Part shown: positions 52,646 to 60,059 of the stretch, piece by piece
Position numbering within the stretch: position 1 is the stretch's first letter
How the letters are laid out: each line of letters opens with the position of its first letter
The notes under the pieces: generated by a model
The model's database searches: none
What the model was told of the DNA's origin: nothing
Seen by the model: only the letters and a program-made list of their open reading frames with translations
NCBI RefSeq assembly: GCF_006439395.2
Contig: NZ_CP083950.1
Span: 5,569,001-5,633,000, forward strand
Origin: Mesorhizobium sp. B4-1-4
Lineage (GTDB): Bacteria > Pseudomonadota > Alphaproteobacteria > Rhizobiales > Rhizobiaceae
Direction of reading: 5' to 3'
DNA: 64,000 nt
Program-made: the position numbers and the translations under genes

Positions 52646-54165
52646 CTAGCGTGCGCACACATTTGATTTGGCGGTGGTCAGTATGGGTTTGCAAGGACGA
52701 AGCCCTCAACAATGGCGTGGAAGCGTTTGAGGCCGTTGCTGAAGGTGACCGGGCCCGGCGGGCGCTCCTTTGGATAGCCGTTCCAGCCGCCGAGCCGGGC
52801 AATGCACCAGGCCGCCCAAGCGAGCGTGTGTGGCGGATGCGGGTTCTTCTGCGTTTGGGTCTTGCCTTCCAGCCTGGCGACCAGCGCGTCCAGAACGGCG
52901 ATCTCGGCGGGATTGAAGAGGCGTGTGGCCCTGAGGGTCTGGCCGGCCGCGTCGCGCCCGTGCACGAGTTGCATAACCCTGGTGGCCACGATCAGCGCGG
53001 TTGCAGCCAGACGTTCGAGTGCATCGCCATCGGCGATGAGGCTTTCCTCCAGATCGATGGCCTGCGACTTCAAGGTCCGGAACAACTGCTCGATGGTCCA
53101 GCGCGACCGGTAGAGATCGACGATGGCGATGGCATCGGCGAGTGTCTTGACGGTGTGGGTTGTCAACAGCCGCCAGATCACCGCGTCCTTGGGCGAAGGC
53201 GGATCGATCTCGCGCACTTCCACGATATTGAGCCTGACCGCGCGCGGATCGCGGCGGTCGGCCCCAAGGCGCGGCTGGCGCAAGGTGACCTCGGCGAAGC
53301 GAACGGCCAGGTGCACCTTGCGTCCCGGCCGGCCGGGACGCGCCTGCAGATCGAAGGCGATGCGGCCGGCTTCCGGCGTCTTGGCTATCTCGCCGAACAA
53401 GCGGCCGCCCTCTTCCCCCAGCGCCCGATCGCGCACAGCGCGCATGAGCACATGCGTGCGCTCGTCAGGCAGCCTTGCCAGCACCTCGTAGATGTCGGCC
53501 TCGCGGTCGCCGATCACGGTGAGGAGCGGCGTGTCGGTCAGCGCCTGGCGGGCCGCCGTGGCGGTGGCGATCCATTTGTAGCTTTCCTTGGCTTCGATCG
53601 GCAGGGCCTGGTAGTCGTCCGCCTTCTGCCCCCGGCGCCGCCAGATCGTGGCCGCCGCAAGGCCCAGCACCGACCCGTCGCCGGCATCCACGGCCAGAGC
53701 CGGGTGTACGAACAGCCCGATATCCTTGCCGTTGCCGACACATCCGAGGCCGCGCTTGCGCGAGGCCTTGGCCTGATAGTTGATCTCGCTGCTGTCCTCG
53801 ATGATCAGCACATGACGGCCGGCCGCCGCCTTGGCCCGTTTGCGCCGCCGCCGTGCGCACGATCTCCTGCACCGTCACGTTGGGATTGCCAAACAGCCGC
53901 GTGAACGCAACCTGTTCCGCGCGTGTATCGGCCAGCCGACGCATGCCCGCGCTGATGCGCATGCACATGCGCTCCAGCACCATGCTCCCCTTTTTTGCAA
54001 GCGCAGGTCGCCGAAGTATCCAAGCAGCGGTGCCATCGTCGAAATCTCCCGAATCAACAATGGCAGCTACAGAATCACACACGATTCCAACCCTTCAAGC
54101 CCCATCTGCCGCCCGGCCAATACGTCCCTTGACACCCCTCCGAAGCAGATGTGTGCGCACGCTAG
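52646..54165 (-). mobile_element. IS4-type insertion sequence (degenerate)
   Basis: Ends are inverted repeats: CTAGCGTGCGCACACATTTG on the left and the complement of CAGATGTGTGCGCACGCTAG on the right, 19 of 20 matching. CCCCGTGGAACGGGG occurs on both outer flanks (52631-52645, 54166-54180), so the target duplication is between 7 and 15 bases; its palindromic nature prevents an exact call. The element sits inside a dispersed palindromic repeat. Length about 1.5 kb. Confidence 0.85.
52678..54036 (-). pseudogene. IS4-family transposase, two frameshifts
   Basis: The DDE core is intact in one frame: LIIEDSSEINY (first D), TVIGDREADIYEV (second D) and YRSRWTIEQLFRTLKS (Y-R-E-K signature with the E). 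The start (ATG 54036, GGGAGA upstream) gives MAPLLGYFGDLRLQKRGA, then at AAAAAAGGGG near 54000 the reading moves to another frame (SMVLERMCM... FGNPNVTVQEIV), and in a GGCGGCGGC tract near 53840 it moves again to the core. The first site could be a slippage site; two make a nonfunctional gene the simpler view. Confidence 0.8.
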
Positions 54166-54329
54166 CCCCGTGGAACGGGGAGAAGGGACACTGCCGCCGC
54201 TTGGCGCTTCTTTTGCAAATGCTGAAAACTGGCGAAATCCGCGATGAAAGCATCCTTCTCCCCGTCACTATACGGGGAGTTGAGAAGTGGTCCGCGCAGC
54301 GGACGAAAAGCCAATTGCTTGGCTTTTCG
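54166..54329. repeat. palindromic repeat cluster right of the IS
   Basis: Contains CCCCGTGGAACGGGG, CTCCCCGTCACTATACGGGG and the hairpin CGAAAAGCCAA-TTGC-TTGGCTTTTCG at 54304-54329, which could terminate the minus-strand mmcB transcript. No gene is seen between 54166 and 54380. Confidence 0.6.
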
Positions 54330-54380
54330 AACGACGAACGCCGGCAAAGGCGACCACACGTCGCCAGCTTTCGATGGCAG

Positions 54381-54893
54381 CTACTCGCTCTCCCCCTCCA
54401 GCACCGGCACGGACACACCGGCCAGTTCGGCCGCCAGCAGCCGCGAGGCACCGGCGCGCGCAATGCGCAGCATCAGCGCCTTGCGCGTTGCCGCCGCCAT
54501 GCGGTGCTCCGGCGCATCGCGCAGGATTTCGGCGCCGTAGCCATCGGAGAGGATGAAGCCGCACTCTTCCGGAAAGATGTCCGCCGGCACGCCGGGATGG
54601 GTGGCGAAGAAGAAGCGGTCGGAATGCAGCCGATAGTCGGGCCATTTGCGGTCGACCCGGAAATCCTCGATCGAGGATTTGATCTCGATGATCCAGACAT
54701 CGCCCTGGCGCGTCAGCGCCACGAGATCGGCGCGCCGGCCCGTGGCCAGCGACAGTTCCGGCAGCACATGCGCGCCCATCTGCATCAACAGCCGCTGCAC
54801 GCCGCGCCGCACCAGCATGGCGCGCTCGGACTGGCGACCGTCGATGAGAGGGTTGAGGGGAATCGGCGAAATGATCGGCATGGCCGGCACCAT
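54381..54893 (-). CDS. mmcB: MmcB-family DNA repair protein
   Basis: 170-aa alphaproteobacterial nuclease-fold protein. The PD-(D/E)XK-like core is visible: ATGRRADLVALT, then IIEIKSSIEDFRVDRKWPDY (E-x-K plus Asp), and SDGYGAEIL. MmcB is a DNA-damage-inducible repair factor in Caulobacter. A GTTC-N7-GAAC sequence lies just upstream (54904-54918) but its orientation is not the usual LexA box. Start at 54893; a second ATG four codons later is possible. Confidence 0.85.
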   Translation of the reverse strand: MVPAMPIISPIPLNPLIDGRQSERAMLVRRGVQRLLMQMGAHVLPELSLATGRRADLVALTRQGDVWIIEIKSSIEDFRVDRKWPDYRLHSDRFFFATHPGVPADIFPEECGFILSDGYGAEILRDAPEHRMAAATRKALMLRIARAGASRLLAAELAGVSVPVLEGESE

Positions 54894-54942
54894 GCCAGAT
54901 TTTGTTCACGGTTTGAACCGGGTTATCGAGGGCGATTGTATA

Positions 54943-55052
54943 CTTGACAAACCCAGCCTCCCCAGCCTTTTATGTTACAGCATAACAGAAGACAGAGAAC
55001 CGAACGGCCCGCCCTTCCACAAGGCGGGCCGTTTGCGTTATCACTTCGGTTC
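54943..55052 (+). promoter_or_regulatory. promoter and structured 5' leader
   Basis: TTGACA near 54944 and TTTTAT about 18 bases later form a promoter-like pair. Downstream is an 11-bp stem AACGGCCCGCC / GGCGGGCCGTT (55003-55033) inside a second pairing GAACCGAA / TTCGGTTC (54997-55004 with 55045-55052). The next gene's ribosome-binding site begins at 55059. It may be a regulated leader or the terminator of a small RNA. Confidence 0.5.
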
Positions 55053-55074
55053 CTACTTGGGGAAGGGGGACTAA

Positions 55075-55305
55075 ATGCCACTTGTCGACGCGATACTATT
55101 AATCGCCGTAATACCCGCAGGCATGGGATTTGTCGTTTGCTTATTCCTGCGACAGAGATTCCGGATCAGACCGGTTACGCTCATGCGCATATTCGCTCTA
55201 GTCATGGCTATGATGGGTTTATTGGATATTCGGTTAGCGGAGGCTGTCGGCGGGAAGATTAATCGGCCGCAAGCTACTTCGACCCAGCCCCAAACTACGC
55301 GATGA
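55075..55305 (+). CDS. small hypothetical membrane protein
   Basis: 76 aa, two hydrophobic segments (about 5-25 and 34-54) separated by RQRFRIRP, then a hydrophilic tail rich in Gln and Thr. GGGGAAGGGGGA lies 4 bases before the ATG, a very strong ribosome-binding site, which supports a real gene. The function is unknown. Codon use is less GC-biased than in its neighbours. Confidence 0.6.
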   Translation: MPLVDAILLIAVIPAGMGFVVCLFLRQRFRIRPVTLMRIFALVMAMMGLLDIRLAEAVGGKINRPQATSTQPQTTR

Positions 55306-55394
55306 ATTCGGCATCCTTGCCGGTAATATCCTTCACCGTCTTCAAAAGCGTACGCCTTCTTCCCATGCCGCTGCCGTTTCGCTAGTTTGACCGG

Positions 55395-55691
55395 ATGGAC
55401 GTTCTGGATTGGTTGGCCCGCTGGTATGAAGCCCAATGCGATGGTGTTTGGGAGCATCGGTTTGGTCCTTCGATCAGCACCATCGATAATCCCGGCTGGT
55501 CCTTGAAAATCGACCTTGTGGGGACGGACTGCGACGGGCGTACTCTTGATCCGATCACGCACAATCGCGGGCATCCAACCGACTGGTGGACATGCTGGAC
55601 GAAGGACAACGTGTTTGAGGGGGCTGGCGGCCCGCTCCATCTGCGTTCGCTTCTGGAGGCTTTCCGAGATTGGGCGACGAATGTCCGCTGA
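55395..55691 (+). CDS. Imm53-family immunity protein
   Basis: 98-aa acidic protein resembling Imm53: LDWLARWYEAQCDGVWEH at the start, then IDNPGWSLKIDL and a Trp-rich segment (DWWTCWTKDNVFEG). Imm53 proteins usually neutralise a polymorphic toxin encoded next to them. No toxin gene is adjacent, so it is an orphan immunity gene or has been co-opted. The ribosome-binding site is weak. Confidence 0.75.
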   Translation: MDVLDWLARWYEAQCDGVWEHRFGPSISTIDNPGWSLKIDLVGTDCDGRTLDPITHNRGHPTDWWTCWTKDNVFEGAGGPLHLRSLLEAFRDWATNVR

Positions 55692-55721
55692 ACTCTCCGA
55701 GCCCAATCGCCTTCCTTGGAC

Positions 55722-56141
55722 CTATTGACGTCCGACGGCGGTCGGTTCGCGTTCCACCGCCCCCGCCATATCATCCAGGATCGGGCAGTCCGGCCGCTCG
55801 TCGCCATGGCAGGCGTGGATCAGTTTCTGCAGGGTCGAGCGCATCGACTGCAATTCGCGTACCTTCTCCTCGATCGCCGTGACATGGGCGGCGGCGATCT
55901 CGCGCACGTCGTGGCTGGCGCGGCCGCGATCCTGGTAGAGCGCCATCAACTGGCGGCAATCGTCGATGGAAAAGCCGAGATTGCGCGCGCGACGCAGGAA
56001 GGCCAGCCGGTGGATGTCGTCGCCGGAATAGTCGCGATAGCCATTGGCGGCGCGCGCGGGCGCGATCAGGCCGATCTCCTCATAGTAACGGATGGTCTTG
56101 GCCGGCAGGCCTGAACGGTGGGCGGCGTCGCCGACATTCAT
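55722..56141 (-). CDS. cueR: MerR-family copper-responsive regulator (CueR-like)
   Basis: 139-aa MerR regulator. Winged HTH at the start (MNVGDAAHRSGLPAKTIRYY), a long dimerisation helix and the metal loop CHGDERPDC, two Cys seven residues apart, as in CueR. It would activate copper export genes, but no copper ATPase or oxidase is adjacent. A longer frame exists, yet the ATG at 56141 matches the family start. Confidence 0.87.
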   Translation of the reverse strand: MNVGDAAHRSGLPAKTIRYYEEIGLIAPARAANGYRDYSGDDIHRLAFLRRARNLGFSIDDCRQLMALYQDRGRASHDVREIAAAHVTAIEEKVRELQSMRSTLQKLIHACHGDERPDCPILDDMAGAVEREPTAVGRQ

Positions 56142-56367
56142 GGCGGGTTCCTCGTTTTTGCGGGCTTCTCGATTTGGGCTCTTTGAATTTCCTTCACAAT
56201 CCGGTGAAGGCTGTTGCCGAAATGCCATAGTGATATGCTTACCAGCGCGTAGGTCCCCGCATATAGGCATCGCGTGCTTGGCAAGCAAAGCAAATGCCAG
56301 CATGAATGATGGCGAGAAAGCGGCCGACTCGTGCTGCTGACGTTTGGGCGGGGCACCGGATCACCTC

Positions 56368-56985
56368 ATGCGCATGAAGTCGCTTGCAATATTTGCCGCA
56401 TTGGCGCTGTCTACCGCTATCGCCGGTTGCAGCACCATCGGCGGACAGATCTTCTCCAACGACTATGGCGCGGTGACCGATGCTGGTTATCAACTGCCGC
56501 GCATCCCGATCGAAAGGGTGCCGAGGCAGTTCCACCGGCAGGAAGTGAACTACGACACCAAGGAAAAGCCCGGCACGATCATCGTCGATACGCAGAACAA
56601 GTTCCTCTATTTCGTCGAGGGCGACGGCCGCGCGATCCGCTACGGCATCGGCGTTGGCCGCGAGGGCTTCGAGTGGCATGGCACGGCCCATATCGCCATC
56701 AAGCGCGAATGGCCGACCTGGACGCCGCCGTCACAGATGATCAAGCGTCAGCCGGAGCTCGCCAAATTCGCCGGCGGCATGGAGCCGGGCCTGAAGAACC
56801 CGCTCGGCGCGCGCGCCATGTATCTGTTCAACAAGGGCGGTGACATGGGTTACCGCCTGCACGGCAGCCCGGAATGGAACTCGATCGGCAAGGCCATGTC
56901 GTCTGGCTGCATCCGGCTGATGAACCAGGACATCATCGATCTCTATGACCGCGCCTCGGTCGGCGCCAAGGTCATCGTGATATAG
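56368..56985 (+). CDS. L,D-transpeptidase (ErfK/YbiS/YkuD family)
   Basis: 205-aa periplasmic lipoprotein-like enzyme. The N-terminus MRMKSLAIFAALALSTAIAG is followed by Cys, a lipobox. The catalytic motif HGSPEWNSIGKAMSSGCIRL has the Cys in SGCIRL and the conserved His and Gly. It forms 3-3 peptidoglycan cross-links or anchors proteins, common in rhizobia. Followed by a good terminator. Confidence 0.9.
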   Translation: MRMKSLAIFAALALSTAIAGCSTIGGQIFSNDYGAVTDAGYQLPRIPIERVPRQFHRQEVNYDTKEKPGTIIVDTQNKFLYFVEGDGRAIRYGIGVGREGFEWHGTAHIAIKREWPTWTPPSQMIKRQPELAKFAGGMEPGLKNPLGARAMYLFNKGGDMGYRLHGSPEWNSIGKAMSSGCIRLMNQDIIDLYDRASVGAKVIVI

Positions 56986-57066
56986 GCCATGCCCGTCAGG
57001 GCTTGGCCAAACGGCAAACAAGTTTCGTACGCGGACCGTCTAGGCAACAACGGACGTACCAAACAG

Positions 57067-57094
57067 AAAACCGGGCAATTCGGCCCGGTTTTTT
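57067..57094 (+). terminator. Rho-independent terminator after the L,D-transpeptidase
   Basis: AAAACCGGGC, a 6-base loop, then GCCCGGTTTT and more T residues: ten pairs with a U-tract. Confidence 0.85.
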
Positions 57095-57154
57095 GTTATT
57101 CGCGAACGGGATGTTCAGGCCCGCCCGTAGACCGACAGGCGGCGAGCGGAAGAA

Positions 57155-57724
57155 TCAGGCGACCTGTTCGACCTGCTGCACTTCGGGCACGAAATGGCGA
57201 AGCAGGTTCTGGATGCCGTGCTTCAGCGTCGCCGTCGATGACGGGCAACCGGCGCAGGCGCCCTTCATGTGCAGGAACACCGTGCCGTTCTCGAAGCCGC
57301 GGAAGGTGATGTCGCCGCCATCCTGCGCCACCGCCGGGCGCACTCTTGTGTCGAGCAGTTCCTTGATGGTGATGACGAGTTCCTCGTCCGCCTTGTCGTA
57401 GAATTCGCCGGTCTGGCTGGTCTCGGCGGCCGGGCCGGTCTTGGTCATGACCGGCGCGCCGGACATGAAATGCTCCATGATGGCGCCCAGGATCGCTGGC
57501 TTCAGGTGCTGCCAGTCGGGGCCGTCCTTGGTCACGGTGATGAAGTCGTAGCCGAAGAAGACGCCGGTGACGCCGGGGATTTCGAACAGCCGGCCGGCCA
57601 GCGGCGAGGCGGTCGCCGCGCTGTCGGCATCGCGGAAATCGGCGGTGCCTTCGAGCAGAACTTCCTTGCCAGGCAGGAATTTCAGCGTCGCCGGGTTTGG
57701 CGTCGATTCGGTCTGGATGAACAT
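57155..57724 (-). CDS. nfuA: NifU-like iron-sulfur cluster scaffold
   Basis: 189-aa Nfu protein. An N-terminal Nfu domain (MFIQTESTPNPATLKFLPGK) is followed by the NifU C-terminal domain with the cluster-binding CAGCPSS. It carries Fe-S clusters to target enzymes. The domain order is the usual alphaproteobacterial one. Convergent with the L,D-transpeptidase gene. Confidence 0.93.
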   Translation of the reverse strand: MFIQTESTPNPATLKFLPGKEVLLEGTADFRDADSAATASPLAGRLFEIPGVTGVFFGYDFITVTKDGPDWQHLKPAILGAIMEHFMSGAPVMTKTGPAAETSQTGEFYDKADEELVITIKELLDTRVRPAVAQDGGDITFRGFENGTVFLHMKGACAGCPSSTATLKHGIQNLLRHFVPEVQQVEQVA

Positions 57725-57877
57725 GGCCGTCTCCGTGCCCAGTCAGGGCAGACAGTTTGGAATAATTCTAAATAGGCTCTATCGGCTGGACATTCAAGCC
57801 AAACGCATCGCCCGAACGGCTGGCTGGCGGAATGTTTTGCCAAGGATCTGGCTGGGGAATTGAATCCCGGGCGGATC

Positions 57878-58369
57878 TCAGGCGAGGCTGTCGATCTCCT
57901 CGTCGGACAGGCTCTGCGGCACGACGGTGACCGGAATGGGGAAGGCGGCGCCTTTGCCGGCCACCGCGCCGACCAGCGGCCCCGGTCCTTCCTTGCCAGC
58001 GCCGGCCGCCAGCACCAGGATGGCGATGTCTTGGTCTTCCTCGATCAGCTTGTGGATCTCTTCCGTCGGCTTGCCTTCGCGAACCACCATCTCCGGTTCG
58101 ATGCCGAGCTTCTGGCGCACCTTGTTGGCATAGCCGTCGAGGGCCGCGCGCGCCGTGGCGATCGCCTCTTCGCGCATGATCTTCTCGACGCCCAGCCAGT
58201 GCTGGAAATCGTCCGGTACAATGACATAGAGCAGCACCAGCGTGCCGCCGGTGTTCTGCGCCCGCTTCGAGGCGTAGGCGACGGCGCGCTCGCATTCCGG
58301 CGTGTCGTCGATGATCGTCAGGAATTTCCGGCGATGACCGGCTTCGCGGCTGAGGCGTTTGGAGACCAT
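57878..58369 (-). CDS. universal stress protein (UspA family)
   Basis: 163-aa single-domain Usp. KFLTIIDDTPECERAVAYAS at the N-terminus and a C-terminal ATP-site-like GAGKEGPGPLVGAVAGKGAAF resemble the ATP-binding Usp type, although the G-2x-G-9x-G spacing is not exact. It lies downstream of trpS beyond a 15-bp tandem repeat. Confidence 0.85.
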   Translation of the reverse strand: MVSKRLSREAGHRRKFLTIIDDTPECERAVAYASKRAQNTGGTLVLLYVIVPDDFQHWLGVEKIMREEAIATARAALDGYANKVRQKLGIEPEMVVREGKPTEEIHKLIEEDQDIAILVLAAGAGKEGPGPLVGAVAGKGAAFPIPVTVVPQSLSDEEIDSLA

Positions 58370-58436
58370 GTCTATCTACTCGGTGTCTTTTCCACCGCAA
58401 TCTGCCACCGCAGCAGACCGGCGGCAAGCCGCCAGT

Positions 58437-58526
58437 CTTAGGCCAGGATGCCTTAGGCCAGGATGCCTTAGGCCAGGATGTCTTAGACCAGGATGTCTTA
58501 GGCCAATATGTCTTGCGCCATCATGG
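58437..58526. repeat. 15-bp tandem repeat, six units
   Basis: Units of CTTAGGCCAGGATGC: two identical, a third with T at the end, then three increasingly diverged. They lie between trpS and usp, in the likely usp 5' leader. Unit number may vary between strains. Confidence 0.85.
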
Positions 58527-58538
58527 TGAAGATAGGGA

Positions 58539-59606
58539 TCAGCCCTGCAGCAGCCCAATGATATCGCGCACCGTCTTCATCGTCGTTTCGGCGAGCGTGC
58601 CGGCGCGCTCGCCGCCGTCCCTCAGCACCGCGTCGATATAGGCGCGGTCACCTTGGATGCGGCGCATCTCGCTCGCGATCGGGGCCAACTTCTCCACAGC
58701 GAGGTCGGCGAGCGCCGGCTTGAACACGGAAAACTGCTGGCCGCCGAATTCCTTCAGCACGTGGGCCTTCGATATCTCGGCGAGACCCGCATAGATGCCG
58801 ACAAGGTTTTCCGCCTCGGGACGGTTCTCCAGCCCGTCGACTTCACCAGGCAAGGCTTCCGGATCGGTCTTGGCCTTGCGGATCTTCTTCGAGATGGTGT
58901 CGGCATCGTCCGTCAGGTTGATGCGCGACAGGTCCGACGGGTCCGACTTCGACATCTTCTTCGATCCGTCACGCAGGCTCATGATGCGCGCCGCCGGCCC
59001 ACCGATGACCGGTTCCGTGATCGGAAAGAAGCCGTTCACCGTCTCCTCGCCCACCTGCATCTCGACGCCGACGCCAAGCCTGGCGATGCGGTCCGAAAAG
59101 TCGTTGTTGAATTTCTGCGCGATGTCGCGGGTCAGCTCCAGGTGCTGCTTCTGGTCTTCGCCGACCGGCACATGGGTGGCGCGGTAGAGCAGGATGTCGG
59201 CAGCCATCAGCGAGGGATAGGCGAGCAGACCTAGCGAAGCGTTCTCGCGGTCCTTTCCGGCCTTGTCCTTGAACTGCGTCATCTTGTTCATCCAGCCGAT
59301 GCGCGCGACGCAATTGAAGATCCAGGCGAGCTCGGCGTGCTGCATCACCCGCGACTGGTTGAAGACGATGTGTTTCTTCGAATCGATACCGGAGGCAAGA
59401 AAGGCGGCGGTGATCGATCGCGTCTGATCGGCAAGATCATCATGGACGAGCTGCGCGGTCAGCGAATGCAGGTCGACGACGCAGTAGATGCAATCGGACG
59501 TGTCCTGCAGGGCGACGAATTTCTTGATGGCGCCCAGATAATTGCCGAGGTGCAGATTGCCGGTCGGCTGGACACCGGAGAAGACGAGTGGCTTGAAAGC
59601 GGACAT
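58539..59606 (-). CDS. trpS: tryptophanyl-tRNA synthetase
   Basis: 355-aa class I synthetase charging tRNA-Trp. GVQPTGNLHLGNYLGAI near residues 11-27 contains the HIGH-like HLGN, and KMSKSDPS is the KMSKS loop. Length and motifs are standard. In the conserved glnD-murJ-trpS-usp-nfuA order of Rhizobiales. Confidence 0.97.
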   Translation of the reverse strand: MSAFKPLVFSGVQPTGNLHLGNYLGAIKKFVALQDTSDCIYCVVDLHSLTAQLVHDDLADQTRSITAAFLASGIDSKKHIVFNQSRVMQHAELAWIFNCVARIGWMNKMTQFKDKAGKDRENASLGLLAYPSLMAADILLYRATHVPVGEDQKQHLELTRDIAQKFNNDFSDRIARLGVGVEMQVGEETVNGFFPITEPVIGGPAARIMSLRDGSKKMSKSDPSDLSRINLTDDADTISKKIRKAKTDPEALPGEVDGLENRPEAENLVGIYAGLAEISKAHVLKEFGGQQFSVFKPALADLAVEKLAPIASEMRRIQGDRAYIDAVLRDGGERAGTLAETTMKTVRDIIGLLQG

Positions 59607-59635
59607 GTTTTTCCTCGGGGCTTGTGGAGGGCCGT

Positions 59636-59692
59636 ATCAGCGTGATTCCGAAAAGTTGCAGACCTTTCGGAGCCAATCACGCGGCTGGAAAC
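59636..59692. repeat. RIME-like hairpin upstream of trpS
   Basis: GCGTGATTCCGAAAAGTTGC ... CCAATCACGC: the outer inverted repeat GCGTGATT/AATCACGC resembles other short RIME-like elements here. Confidence 0.5.
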
Positions 59693-59862
59693 CGCGCGCG
59701 GCGAAAGTCTTGCGACGGCGCGCTTATGGACGAGAGCGCGCGGAGGATCAAGAGGCTGTTCGGGGATAGCGGCAGTCAGGCGGCGCCGACATGCTCATGT
59801 ATGATACCACGATGTATGATATCAGAGGATCTGCCCTGCATATGATCTTGATGAGAAAATAG

Positions 59863-60030
59863 ATGCCGGCCACCGTCAACAACGAGGAAGGTTTGAAGGG
59901 CCGGCGCGACCGTGAGACGCCGCTGGAGATAGCCGCGCGGCTTCGGGCCGAATTCGGGATGGAACTTAGCAAACAGGCACACGTGCCGCTCCCGCGCTCG
60001 GTCTACGACGAATTGTCCGGCGAAGATTGA
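59863..60030 (+). CDS. small hypothetical protein
   Basis: 55 aa, charged and helical (GLKGRRDRETPLEIAARLRA, then EFGMELSKQAHVPLPRSVYD). No signal or membrane segment. Only a modest GAGA-type ribosome-binding site precedes it. Composition looks coding, and it occupies the gap between trpS and murJ. Function unknown. Confidence 0.45.
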   Translation: MPATVNNEEGLKGRRDRETPLEIAARLRAEFGMELSKQAHVPLPRSVYDELSGED

Positions 60031-60059
60031 TGGTTGCCGACGGGATCGCCGCGCTGAGC

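Noticed and set aside
54904..54918. LexA-type box upstream of mmcB
   Set aside because: The sequence is GTTC-N7-GAAC, inverted, whereas the alphaproteobacterial box is a direct repeat (GAAC-N7-GAAC or its complement). Regulation by LexA cannot be claimed from this.
58437..58526. Tandem repeat considered as a CRISPR array
   Set aside because: The units are 15 bp, adjacent with no spacers, and no cas genes are present.
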